From Celeribacter sp. PS-C1 (GTDB lineage: Bacteria > Pseudomonadota > Alphaproteobacteria > Rhodobacterales > Rhodobacteraceae), in the NCBI RefSeq assembly GCF_019429625.1, contig NZ_JAHXRW010000005.1:238458-302457 (forward strand): a DNA stretch of 64,000 nucleotides, in the 5' to 3' direction. Every line of letters starts with the position of its first letter. The stretch's first letter is position 1. This document shows positions 20,369 through 28,706 of this stretch, piece by piece. A program made the position numbers and the translations under genes. Below the pieces are notes generated by a model, which had not been told where the DNA came from, did not search any database, and saw only the letters and a program-made list of their open reading frames with translations.

Positions 20369-22491
20369 CGTCCAAACAAGAGGGAATTGGGATTGCGCTC
20401 GATGGCGCGGGCGAGTTTGCTGAGCGCTTCTGCTGCGGCGCGCACTTCGCGCAGCGATGAAATTGTCTCGCGGTTGAAGCTGGATTGCGCGCCGTACTCG
20501 GACAGGGTGCGCTCCGCCTCGGCCACAAGCGCCTCGATCCGCCGCGACAACTCCGGCAGGTTCGCCGTTGCATCCTCGACCGCCGAGGCCGCTTCGCGCG
20601 CAGACGCCAGCGTCGCATTGGTGTTCTCGATCAATCCGCCCTCGCGCAGTTCTGCCAAAGCCTCTCGGGCCTCATCCAGAGCGCCAGTCAGGCTGGCCGG
20701 AAGGGCGCGCATGTCCGGCGTGTCGATCAGGCGATCCGCCCCCTCGAGAAACGCGGAAGCGGCGGCCAAGAATTGTTCAACCTCAAGCGCATTGGCTTTT
20801 TGGGTAAGTGCCTGCAAATCCTCAATCAGAGCGGGCAGGGCTTCTGTCGCTGTGTCGATATTGGCCGCGACATCCGTGACAGAGGTTGCGGCCTCCTCGG
20901 CGGCATCAAGGGCTGCGACAAGGCGGTTCACCGCATCGGCTTGGCGCAACTGTTCGGCCACGGCACGCAGTTCCGAGACGGCGGTGTTCAATTCTGCAGG
21001 CAACGCTTGGGTCTCCGGGCTTCCGATTAAACCGCGAGCGTCATCCAGAAGCGCGACAAAGGCGTCGGGCGCAGCGCGCAGGTTTTCGTCACCCGCAAGG
21101 CTTTCCACAGCTGCCAATGTCGCGATGGTCTGATCCAAAAGCTCTTCAACCGGCAGATCGTTCACGCGTTGCAACAACCCTTCGGCGGTGGCGCCCACGT
21201 CCGGCAGGTCGGAGGCCACAGAAGGCAAAAGTGGCGCGGTTTCCGCGAAAATGCCCAAAGTGTCTGGTGCGGCGTCGGGCAGTTCTACCAGTTCGACTAC
21301 GAGGGAGCGGCTAAAAATACTCTGCGTCGCCAAACGCGCCCGCAGACCGTTTTTGACCGCATTAGAGAAAAAGGCGATCACCTCGGCTGCGGGGGCGTCG
21401 GCCTTGAGGCCCAAACGCTGCGGATCGATCGAGATCACCGAGCGCAATACGACCTCTTGCGTGTCGTTGCGTTCTTCGATGAAGGCGCCAAGGAAGGACA
21501 CGGTCCCGATTTTTACGCCCTTGTAGACCACCGAGGAGCCTGCGGTCAGGCCGCTGACGGATTCGTCGAACTCGACGGTCAAATCGACCGGGTTCTCGAT
21601 GTCCTCGCGGAACACACTGGCACGCGCGCTGTCTTCGTCGTCATACAGGTCGAAAATCTGGCCGGTGCGGACCGGTTCGCTGCCGGAGACCACCGTGTCA
21701 AAGGCGATGCCGCCACGCAGGAGGCTGGCGATGGAGCCAACGGAAAGGTTTAGCCCGCTAGGGCCGATGTTGACGGAAAAGCCGGAGACCTGCCAAAACC
21801 GAGTCGCGTTCGTCAGGCGGAGGTCATAGGGCGCGTTGATGAACGCATCTACGATGACTCCCTCGCCGCCATCCATCAGGCGCGGGGTTTCGATTTTGCC
21901 GACCTCGATGCCTTGGTGAAAGATCGGGGCACCGGGGATGAGCTGAGTGCCGGATTCGGTGCGGAGCGTCACTTTCGTGCCGCGCATTCCGGGCAGGATC
22001 AGGGGCGTCTCCTCAAGGCCCGTGAACCGCGTCGCTTTCGCTTCGGGCGCAGGATCAAAGGCGGCTTGGATGTAGGCACCCGAAAGCACGGTGGAGAGGC
22101 CGGTGATGCCGCTCGCGGAAACCTCGGGCTGAACGATCCAAAACCGCGCATCTTCGGGCAGCGACGCGGCGACCGTGCGGTCGATCCGCGCGCCAACGAC
22201 GACAGAGGCCAGATCGGGGGCAAAGGTCACATCCTCGACGATACCGATTTCGACGTCGCGATAGCGCAGGGTGGTTTCGTCTGCGGTGATGCCGGCTGCG
22301 TTCTCAAACAGAATCTCGATCCGCTGCCCGCGCTCCGCCCAGCTTTGCCAAGCGATGAACAGCGTCACCACGAGGGCCGCGAAGGGCACGAGCCAGACAT
22401 AAGAGAGATTGCGCCAAAAGCTGCGTTTGGGGGGCGAGATCACCATATCGGACGGGCCGTTTGGCGGGGTGTTTTCAGTCTCTTGGCTCAT
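20365..22491 (-). CDS. pqiB: PqiB-like MCE-domain protein
   Basis: About 708 aa. One N-terminal membrane anchor (residues about 25-50) is followed by three MCE repeats (RIEILFENAAGITADETTLRYRDVEIG; TKVTLRTESGTQLIPGAPIFHQGIEVG; VDLTVEFDESVSGLTAGSSVVYKGVKIG). A long Ala/Leu/Glu-rich helical tail of about 300 residues would form the periplasm-spanning needle. Start ATG 22491 is chosen over ATG 22503, four codons upstream; both overlap the preceding gene. Function by family: phospholipid transport across the envelope. Confidence 0.9.
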   Translation of the reverse strand: MSQETENTPPNGPSDMVISPPKRSFWRNLSYVWLVPFAALVVTLFIAWQSWAERGQRIEILFENAAGITADETTLRYRDVEIGIVEDVTFAPDLASVVVGARIDRTVAASLPEDARFWIVQPEVSASGITGLSTVLSGAYIQAAFDPAPEAKATRFTGLEETPLILPGMRGTKVTLRTESGTQLIPGAPIFHQGIEVGKIETPRLMDGGEGVIVDAFINAPYDLRLTNATRFWQVSGFSVNIGPSGLNLSVGSIASLLRGGIAFDTVVSGSEPVRTGQIFDLYDDEDSARASVFREDIENPVDLTVEFDESVSGLTAGSSVVYKGVKIGTVSFLGAFIEERNDTQEVVLRSVISIDPQRLGLKADAPAAEVIAFFSNAVKNGLRARLATQSIFSRSLVVELVELPDAAPDTLGIFAETAPLLPSVASDLPDVGATAEGLLQRVNDLPVEELLDQTIATLAAVESLAGDENLRAAPDAFVALLDDARGLIGSPETQALPAELNTAVSELRAVAEQLRQADAVNRLVAALDAAEEAATSVTDVAANIDTATEALPALIEDLQALTQKANALEVEQFLAAASAFLEGADRLIDTPDMRALPASLTGALDEAREALAELREGGLIENTNATLASAREAASAVEDATANLPELSRRIEALVAEAERTLSEYGAQSSFNRETISSLREVRAAAEALSKLARAIERNPNSLLFGR

Positions 22492-23113
22492 TCTCACTCG
22501 CATCCCAAATCAGGCGTTCATCAAAACTCAGCGCCGCAATCATCGTAAAGGCCACGGACAGTGCAAAGCTGACCGCGGCAATCCCCGGCGTGATCGTCGC
22601 GGCAAAATCCAGCCTTACCAGAGAGGAGAGGATGGCGACAACAAACACGTCGATCATCGACCATCGCCCGATGAATTCAACCACTTCGAACAGAATATGA
22701 CGGCGATGCGCGGACATTTTCACGCGGCGGGTCACGGTCAGAGCGAGAAAGCCGATGGCGATGAACTTGGCCACAGGAATGACGATGGAGGCGACAAAGA
22801 CGATCACAGCCACCCCGTAGGAACCATGATTCATCAACTCTATCACGCCGCCCAGAATGGTGTTTTCCGTGGTGTGGCCAAGGCTCGCGGTGGAGAGCAT
22901 CGGGTAAAGATTGGCGGGGATATAGACAACGAGCCCGGCGATGAGCCAGGCCCAGACCTTTTGCAGATCGGAAATGGCGCGTCGGTGCAGAGCAGCCCCA
23001 CAGCGCGTGCACTCCACCACACCGGGCAGATGCACCTTGCCGCATTGCGTGCAGCCGACAAGACCCGCGTCGCGCGCGGTCAGGATGGGCGACGGGCTTC
23101 CAGCGTTTTCCAA
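22475..23113 (-). CDS. PqiA-family membrane protein, second (C-terminal-type) gene
   Basis: Integral membrane protein of about 212 aa with a zinc-ribbon-like start (GCTQCGKVHLPGVVECTRCG) and four hydrophobic segments. The frame is open far upstream, but that part overlaps the preceding pqiA gene and is shadow sequence. The start is uncertain: TTG at 23113 is preferred; a CTG overlapping the previous stop at 23080 is possible. Homologous to the second half of E. coli PqiA. Confidence 0.75.
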   Translation of the reverse strand: MENAGSPSPILTARDAGLVGCTQCGKVHLPGVVECTRCGAALHRRAISDLQKVWAWLIAGLVVYIPANLYPMLSTASLGHTTENTILGGVIELMNHGSYGVAVIVFVASIVIPVAKFIAIGFLALTVTRRVKMSAHRRHILFEVVEFIGRWSMIDVFVVAILSSLVRLDFAATITPGIAAVSFALSVAFTMIAALSFDERLIWDASENEPRD

Positions 23114-23727
23114 ACGGTCACTCTGCTCATAAAATTGTCTTTCAATACGGTCACGATCACGAGGGCCACGAAGGCCCAAAACGCAGGCCCCAAAGAGACA
23201 TGCGCCAGCCCCGCCACTTTCACCAATGCGACGGCGACGCCAACGATGAACACCTCCGCCATGGCCCAAGGACGCAGGGTTTCGGCCAGTCGAAAGGCCC
23301 CTGACGCATGACGTGCAGGGTGCCATCCAAAGGCCATTGGTCCCAAGACATATAGGAGGGCAAGAAACCGTGTCACGGGGAGGATGACGATCAGTGCAGC
23401 CATAGCGATGGTCAGAGGCGCCGTCAGTCCGGTGGCAAAGGCCATCACCGTGTCCAATAGGGAACTGCGCCGCACCATGCCCGCAGCCCCCAGTTCCAGA
23501 AACGGAAAGAACACGGCGGCGATCATCAGAATCAGGGCGGCCAGCGCCAGCATGATGATCCGGGTCATTGCCAAGGGACGCGGCGCCTCAATCACCGTAT
23601 GACAACGCGGACAGGTGGCGGTGTCCCCCATCGCCACATCCCGGTCGACGAGCAAGGCATCGCAGGCCGGGCAGGCGATCATCCTGTCGGGGTCGATGTC
23701 ACGGGAGAGGGGCGCGGGCGCAGACAT
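23080..23727 (-). CDS. PqiA-family membrane protein, first (N-terminal-type) gene
   Basis: 215 aa. The N-terminal zinc ribbon (CPACDALL...CPRCHTVI) is followed by four membrane segments (for example MLALAALILMIAAVFFPF and EVFIVGVAVALVKVAG). It corresponds to the first half of PqiA; the other half is encoded by the next gene, so PqiA is split into two polypeptides here. No clear ribosome binding site precedes ATG 23727; Met16 has AGG close upstream. First gene of the pqi operon. Confidence 0.8.
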   Translation of the reverse strand: MSAPAPLSRDIDPDRMIACPACDALLVDRDVAMGDTATCPRCHTVIEAPRPLAMTRIIMLALAALILMIAAVFFPFLELGAAGMVRRSSLLDTVMAFATGLTAPLTIAMAALIVILPVTRFLALLYVLGPMAFGWHPARHASGAFRLAETLRPWAMAEVFIVGVAVALVKVAGLAHVSLGPAFWAFVALVIVTVLKDNFMSRVTVWKTLEARRPS

Positions 23728-23818
23728 GAGGGGATGTTACCCGCAATGCGGTGCGACGAAAAGCGGGGAGGTGAACATGCCCGATTTCAGAGACCGTGAG
23801 AGGTTCATGTGTCTCGGA

Positions 23819-24715
23819 TCAGGATGCCCGTCGGGTAAACTTTTGCAGCAGGGAAAAGAAATTCATGACCTGCGGCTTGCGATTGTCGAGGCGGGCGTGT
23901 GCGGTCAGGCGCGTGCCGGGGTTGTGGCCTTCGTAGGGGCGATAGGTGACGCCGGAGCGCGGCGAGTGCGACACGCTCTCGGGCACCACGGCCAGACCGA
24001 CGCCTACCGCGACGAGAGAGATCGCGGTCTGATAGTCCTGCGCGAAGATCTGATCTTTGGGGGAAAATCCTTCCTCGGCGCAGGTACGGAGAATGAAGTC
24101 CGCAAAAGACGGGCGCGGGCGGCGCGGGTAGAGCACAAAGGTCTCGTCTTTTAGCATGCTCAGCCGAACGGGTTTGGGGCTACGGGCATGGGCGGAGCCG
24201 TCGGGCAGGGCCAGTATGAGAGGTTCTGAAAAAAGCTCGGTGGAGCGTAGATCTTCTGCGCTTGCCAGATGCGGGCGGGCCACGGCGATGTCGATGTCGC
24301 GTTGGATCAATGCACGTTCTAGCTCGGCGTTGTTCATCGAGGAGAGCGAAAGATCGACGTCCGGATAATGAGAGCGGTAGGATTTGATCAGAGTCGGTAG
24401 CGGGCCGTGGGTCGCGGAGCCGACAAAGGCAATTCTGAGCCGCCCGGCGCCGCCTTGGCCGATCAGGGTGGCCTCGCGGTAAGCGCTGTCGAGATTGGCG
24501 AGGATGTTGCGGGCGCGATCCAAAAGCACTTCGCCCGCTTCGGTCAGGCGCACCTGATTGCGGCTGCGATCAAAGAGTTTGACGCCCAGCTGATCCTCGA
24601 GTGCCGCCACCTGGCGCGACAGCGGCGGCTGCGCCATTCCGAGGCGTGTCGCGGCGCGGCCGAAGTGAAGTTCTTCGGCCACGGCGATAAAGTATTTCAG
24701 ACGTTTGAATTCCAA
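23819..24715 (-). CDS. LysR-family regulator, CatM/BenM type
   Basis: 298 aa. The N-terminal winged helix (MEFKRLKYFIAVAEELHFGRAATRLGMAQPPLSRQ) closely resembles BenM/CatM, followed by a periplasmic-binding-like effector domain with the BenM-type GSATHGPLPTLI segment. It is the last gene of the ring-cleavage operon rather than divergent from it. An ATAC-N7-GTAT site in front of the dioxygenase gene is the CatM/BenM operator consensus, so cis,cis-muconate or a close relative is the inferred effector. Confidence 0.85.
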   Translation of the reverse strand: MEFKRLKYFIAVAEELHFGRAATRLGMAQPPLSRQVAALEDQLGVKLFDRSRNQVRLTEAGEVLLDRARNILANLDSAYREATLIGQGGAGRLRIAFVGSATHGPLPTLIKSYRSHYPDVDLSLSSMNNAELERALIQRDIDIAVARPHLASAEDLRSTELFSEPLILALPDGSAHARSPKPVRLSMLKDETFVLYPRRPRPSFADFILRTCAEEGFSPKDQIFAQDYQTAISLVAVGVGLAVVPESVSHSPRSGVTYRPYEGHNPGTRLTAHARLDNRKPQVMNFFSLLQKFTRRAS

Positions 24716-24736
24716 GAGAGGCCCTCTAAGGCCACC

Positions 24737-25585
24737 TTATCCCATTTTCGCGAGGGCTTCGACGAAATGCGGGCGGAAGGTGGCGGGGTTTTCGCTCATC
24801 GGAAAATGCCCGATCCCCTCCATCACGGCAAGGGTCGCGCCGGGGATCTGATCCGCCGTGCGTTTGGCATCCTCTGGTGTGCAGGTCATGTCGTAGGTGC
24901 CGACCATGATGTGCACGGGTTTCTCTGAGGTGTCGATGCCGCCCAGTTTGCCAACGAGACTGTCGTCTTTGGTGTAGAAATTCAGATCACCGCGGAACAC
25001 GCCGGGACCCGATTGCATGAACATCCACTGGGTGTTCCAGCGCTCGGCCTTCGGACCCTGTGGCGCGATATTGGCGGACACCAGAGCGGCGCCCATTTCG
25101 CCACCATGCGCATCGGGGCGGTGGAACCAGTCGATGTCATACCAGGCCGGTTGGAAATCCGAAGCCTCGATGGCGATGAACCCTTTGAACGGTTCCGGAT
25201 TGTTGAGCGCCAGTTGCAGTGCAATGCGCCCGCCCATGGAGCAGCCCGCGTAGATCGGGTTTTCCAGCGCCAACGCTTCGACCAGTTTCAACACGGTCTC
25301 GACATAGACCTCGGTGGTCAAAAGATATTCCTCTTCCTCGAACCCCTCGGGCGGCAGGCTTTTGCCATGCCACGGCATGTCAGGCGCGATGAAGCGGTAA
25401 TTGGCGGTCAGCTCCGCATCGTTCATGATGTGGCGCCACTGGCGGCTGTCGGCGCCGGCGGTGTGAAAACAGATCACCGGCTGGCCTTGGCCCGCCTCTT
25501 CGACAAAAACGCGGTAGCTGCGGCCTTGGACCTCGATGGTCACATAGCGGCCGATGATCGGTTCATATGCAGGTTGCGCGCTCAT
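24737..25585 (-). CDS. Alpha/beta-hydrolase of the ring-cleavage operon
   Basis: 282 aa. Nucleophile elbow GCSMGGR, acid in GTYDMTC, and histidine in GIGHFPMSENP form the catalytic triad; the oxyanion region is HTAGADSRQW. In a muconate operon the expected job is hydrolysis of a lactone, either 3-oxoadipate enol-lactone (PcaD-like) or a dienelactone-like product. The exact substrate is not shown by sequence. The start overlaps the upstream gene's stop (ATGA). Confidence 0.75.
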   Translation of the reverse strand: MSAQPAYEPIIGRYVTIEVQGRSYRVFVEEAGQGQPVICFHTAGADSRQWRHIMNDAELTANYRFIAPDMPWHGKSLPPEGFEEEEYLLTTEVYVETVLKLVEALALENPIYAGCSMGGRIALQLALNNPEPFKGFIAIEASDFQPAWYDIDWFHRPDAHGGEMGAALVSANIAPQGPKAERWNTQWMFMQSGPGVFRGDLNFYTKDDSLVGKLGGIDTSEKPVHIMVGTYDMTCTPEDAKRTADQIPGATLAVMEGIGHFPMSENPATFRPHFVEALAKMG

Positions 25586-25971
25586 GCTGCGGCCTCCTCT
25601 GGGCGACCAAGCGCCATGAATTCTTTGAAGAAACGCAGGTTTTTCACCAGCACGAGAATGTCGCCTTCGATCCGTCCACGCCCGGTTTTGACAAAGCCGA
25701 AGATGTCATGAAACGACGGCTCAGGGATCGGCTGCCAGAATTTGTCGAGTGCCTCGGCGTCGGTGCGGATCGCAAACCGCCACGGAGTCTGGCGGCTCGG
25801 CCCTTCGGTCACGCGCTCCAGGTCTCCACGGTGAAAGGCGAGGTAATATTCGTTGCCGTCGATCTCGATCAGGACGGTTTCGGAAAACAGCGCACCGAGC
25901 CGCTTCAGATGCGGTTTCTCGGCCAGTTTCCGGCCCATGTCCTCAAAGCGGACACGCAGATCATGTGTCAT
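25582..25971 (-). CDS. SCP2-like small protein in ring-cleavage operon
   Basis: 129 aa. The pattern ETVLIEIDGNEYYLAFHRGDL, then WRFAIRTDAEALDKFW, FGFVKTGRGRIEGDILVLVKNLRFFKEF resembles an SCP2 sterol-carrier-like fold, usually a hydrophobic-ligand binder. It occupies the place where catC (muconolactone isomerase, about 95 aa with a different sequence) normally sits. Translationally coupled to the hydrolase and 9 bp after the cycloisomerase. Role unknown; it could bind or isomerise a pathway intermediate, but that is inference. Confidence 0.65.
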   Translation of the reverse strand: MTHDLRVRFEDMGRKLAEKPHLKRLGALFSETVLIEIDGNEYYLAFHRGDLERVTEGPSRQTPWRFAIRTDAEALDKFWQPIPEPSFHDIFGFVKTGRGRIEGDILVLVKNLRFFKEFMALGRPEEAAA

Positions 25972-25980
25972 GTTTGGTCC

Positions 25981-27105
25981 TCAGTCTTTGCGGGCGTATT
26001 TTTCGATCAGGTCGAGATCGGGCGTCACGCCCAGCCCCGGACCTTCCGGCAAATGCACCTCGAAATTCTCGTATTTAAGCGCGTTGCGGCAGAGATCTTC
26101 GATCAGGATTTTCGGCCCGAAATGCTCGGTGCCCCATTCGAGTGCCGGCAAGGTGGCAAAGGCATGCAAATGCGCCGCCGCTCCGACCGAGCTTTCCAAA
26201 AGACAGCCCCCGTAGAGCTGTACGCCCGCCGCCTGTGCGATGCCCGCGACTTGTTTGAGTTGATGCACGCCGCCGTGTTTGCAGAGTTTCAGCGACAGGA
26301 CGGAGCCAGCGGCGCGGGCGCAGCCGTCGATGGCCTCTTCCAGCGTGAAGACGCCTTCATCCATCATGATCGGGATCGGAGAGCGCTCGGAAATCCGCGC
26401 CATGGCGGCCATTTGACCGGCGGGCAGGGGTTGCTCCACCAGGCTCACGCCAAGGTCGGCGAGGCGCGGCAGGTAGCGGATGAAATCGGCCTCGGACCAG
26501 CCTTGGTTCACATCGGCGATGATGTCCGTGCCCGTCGGAAGAGCCTTTTGCAGCGCCGCCAAACGGTCCAGATCGGTTTGCGGATCGGCAAAGCCCAGCT
26601 TGATCTTGAAGCGGTTGAACCAACCCTTTTCGATCATGCCCTGCGCCTCTTCGACCTCTTGGGCCGCGTCACCAGAGGCGAGCGCCCAGATTGCAGAAAA
26701 GGACGTGCGCCGCGCGCCACCAAGAAGCACATGTGCGGGCACGCCAAGGGTTTTGCCGGTGGCATCCAAAAGCGCGGTGTCGAGCGCGGATTTCGCGGCG
26801 TAATTGCGTTTGCAGGCCTTGGCCATGTCACCGGCGGCGGCTTCCAGCAAGCAGGCCGGTTTGCCAATCAGCGCAGGTGCCAGATAGGTGTCGATGTTGG
26901 CCTTGATCGCCTCGACGCTTTCCTCGGCCCAGCGCGGACCGCCGAGCGTGGAGGCCTCGCCAAAGCCCTCGACACCGTTTTCGAGCGTGACGCGGACAAA
27001 GACATAGCCCTGATAGCTGATGGAGGTGTTCGACAGCTTGTGTTTGCGTCGGGTCGGGGCCTCGATGATCCAGGAGGTGACGGCGCGAATGCGCGTCGCC
27101 TCCAT
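25981..27105 (-). CDS. catB: Muconate cycloisomerase family enzyme (CatB-like)
   Basis: 374 aa from ATG 27105, chosen because AGGGAGA precedes it and the length matches the family; ATG 27159 is an alternative. Enolase superfamily: the N-terminal capping domain is followed by the barrel with the KxK pair in RFKIKLGF, metal ligands in IADVNQGW, LVEQPL and MDEGV, and the lysine in SLKLCKHGG. It would convert cis,cis-muconate to muconolactone. A chloromuconate or other muconate specificity cannot be excluded. Confidence 0.8.
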   Translation of the reverse strand: MEATRIRAVTSWIIEAPTRRKHKLSNTSISYQGYVFVRVTLENGVEGFGEASTLGGPRWAEESVEAIKANIDTYLAPALIGKPACLLEAAAGDMAKACKRNYAAKSALDTALLDATGKTLGVPAHVLLGGARRTSFSAIWALASGDAAQEVEEAQGMIEKGWFNRFKIKLGFADPQTDLDRLAALQKALPTGTDIIADVNQGWSEADFIRYLPRLADLGVSLVEQPLPAGQMAAMARISERSPIPIMMDEGVFTLEEAIDGCARAAGSVLSLKLCKHGGVHQLKQVAGIAQAAGVQLYGGCLLESSVGAAAHLHAFATLPALEWGTEHFGPKILIEDLCRNALKYENFEVHLPEGPGLGVTPDLDLIEKYARKD

Positions 27106-27252
27106 CAGGTCTCCCTGGGGGTGGCCGGTGAGCGGTTGTGCGGTGAGGGGCGTGTTCATGGCAATTCCCAGAAGTTCAATTGGGGGAACGGCACGGGGAA
27201 GCGTGCCGTTCCTGAGGAGGAAGGGCCGAAGCCCGTCCAAAGGTGTATCGGG

Positions 27253-28122
27253 TCACTCGGCAGCGACGCTTTCGACAAGCGCGTTGTCGCGGATCACGAA
27301 ATTGAATGTCATGACCAGATCGGTGTCGGCGCCCTCTGGGGCTTTGACCATCTCGCCAATCAGATCCTCTTTCACGGCGAACACACTGTCGTTGTCGAGA
27401 TACTCGGTCGTGCTGTCGTAGATCTGCGAAATCAGGGTTTTGTAGCCATCCTTCATGATCATGAAGTGCACGTGACCGGGACGCATCGGGTGGTGGCCCA
27501 TGTATTTCAAAAGTTCACCGGCCGCACCGTCATAGGGGATCGGGTAGGGCACCGGACGAATGGCGACGAATTCATATTCGCCGTTCTCGTCGGTGAGGAA
27601 GCGGCCCCGCAGGTTGAAGTCCGGCTGATCCGGGTCCTGCTGTTCGTAGAGGCCATTGGGGGCATCTTCCCAGACGTCCATGGTTACGCCCGGCACCGGG
27701 TTGCCGTCGGTGTCGCGGATCGTGCCGGAGACGCGGACGGTTTCTTGGCCTTCGAAATCCTTCTGGATGATCGAGGCACCTTTCGGCAGAACCGGCGGGT
27801 TCTCGCGGTAGAACGGCCCGAGCACGGTCGAGATGGTCTCGTTGTGCGTCGGTTTCTTGTCGAGCATATCGGCCAGAACTTCGACGCCGATAATGTCGGA
27901 AATCAGGATGAATTCGTTGCGCGCGTCGCTGGAAATCTCTCCGGCGCGGCGCATCCATTCCATGGCTCCCAGCCATTCGTCATAGGTCAGATTGACCTCT
28001 TTCATGAACTCATGAACATGCTTGAGCGCTGCTTTCATGATTTCCATGTTGCGTGCAGGAATGTCCGTATCCATCGAGTTGATAACGGCGTCGGTGATGT
28101 TGTCGATCGTGATGTTTCGCAT
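27253..28122 (-). CDS. catA: Intradiol ring-cleavage dioxygenase (catechol 1,2-dioxygenase type)
   Basis: 289 aa from ATG 28122, preceded by GGGAGGAG; a frame extension upstream is noncoding. Fe(III) ligands by family alignment: Tyr159 (NGLYEQQ), Tyr193 (PVPYPIP), His217 and His219 (RPGHVHF). The PYPIPYDGAAGELL and LRGRF segments resemble hydroxyquinol or chlorocatechol dioxygenases more than plain CatA, so the substrate may be a substituted catechol. The downstream cycloisomerase and the muconate-type operator favour a catechol-like substrate. First gene of the operon. Confidence 0.78.
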   Translation of the reverse strand: MRNITIDNITDAVINSMDTDIPARNMEIMKAALKHVHEFMKEVNLTYDEWLGAMEWMRRAGEISSDARNEFILISDIIGVEVLADMLDKKPTHNETISTVLGPFYRENPPVLPKGASIIQKDFEGQETVRVSGTIRDTDGNPVPGVTMDVWEDAPNGLYEQQDPDQPDFNLRGRFLTDENGEYEFVAIRPVPYPIPYDGAAGELLKYMGHHPMRPGHVHFMIMKDGYKTLISQIYDSTTEYLDNDSVFAVKEDLIGEMVKAPEGADTDLVMTFNFVIRDNALVESVAAE

Positions 28123-28153
28123 GGTGCTCCTCCCGTCAATAAATCTGGCGCGT

Positions 28154-28182
28154 AATCTGTCCCTGCGCCGCCATATTCTCAA
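28154..28182 (-). promoter_or_regulatory. Promoter of the ring-cleavage operon
   Basis: On the minus strand TTGAGA (complement of 28177-28182) and CAGATT (complement of 28154-28159) are 17 bp apart, 32 bp before the dioxygenase start. Inferred start of transcription is about 28147, which puts the LysR site at about -64, the usual activator position. Confidence 0.5.
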
Positions 28183-28203
28183 TGCCTCGCTGGATATGCG
28201 CTG

Positions 28204-28218
28204 ATACCTGATTGGTAT
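28204..28218. promoter_or_regulatory. CatM/BenM-type LysR operator
   Basis: ATAC-N7-GTAT, embedded in a perfect GATACC-N5-GGTATC inverted repeat (28203-28219). This is the consensus recognised by BenM/CatM. It lies 82 bp upstream of the dioxygenase start and about 64 bp before the inferred transcription start. Confidence 0.75.
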
Positions 28219-28378
28219 CGTCGTGTCCGGTGTTGAATCTCTTTGGGTAAGGCGCGTGCCGCAAACTGGCGAAAAAACTGCAGGCGGGTTTTAGGCGAAA
28301 GTGTTGGCTCCAAGCGCCACGACATGCGAAATCGCAGCGCTTTAGCAAGCGCTGTGCAGGTCACTATGATGGGGGATA

Positions 28379-28390
28379 TGGTAGCGGAGG
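28379..28390 (+). repeat. Left attachment site of the island
   Basis: TGGTAGCGGAGG is identical to 45448-45459, the complement of the last 12 nt (including CCA) of tRNA-Met, in the same orientation. It falls at the switch from core genes to the accessory region. Interpreted as the displaced 3'-end fragment left by integration into the tRNA gene. Between this site and the next gene at 28707 I see no coding sequence. Confidence 0.75.
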
Positions 28391-28706
28391 TCCGTCTTGG
28401 ATGCATACCCCACCTAATGACGCTATGCAAATTCAAGGTTTCCAGGCTGAAGCGTTCACGTTGATTGCATTGGTCTGCGTTTGAAATAGCGGGAGTTTGC
28501 CCTGCGATCAGATGTTTTGACCCCGACGTGGGCGTTCAGGCGGGAAGCTGCCGTTCGCTGCGCTTGGGAAAAACATCAGAGATACTCTGGTCGTGAGCCC
28601 ATATAGCAAAATATCGCAAAGCTACATGTATCAAACACGGACCTGGGTCAGAATTGTAACGCAGCTCGCCAATCCGCCCCCATATGAACGAATTAGCGAG
28701 CTGCGC

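Noticed and set aside
25567..28155. 862-codon plus-strand open frame over the ring-cleavage operon
   Set aside because: Antisense shadow of five well-supported genes caused by GC-rich third positions; no ribosome binding site or known domain.
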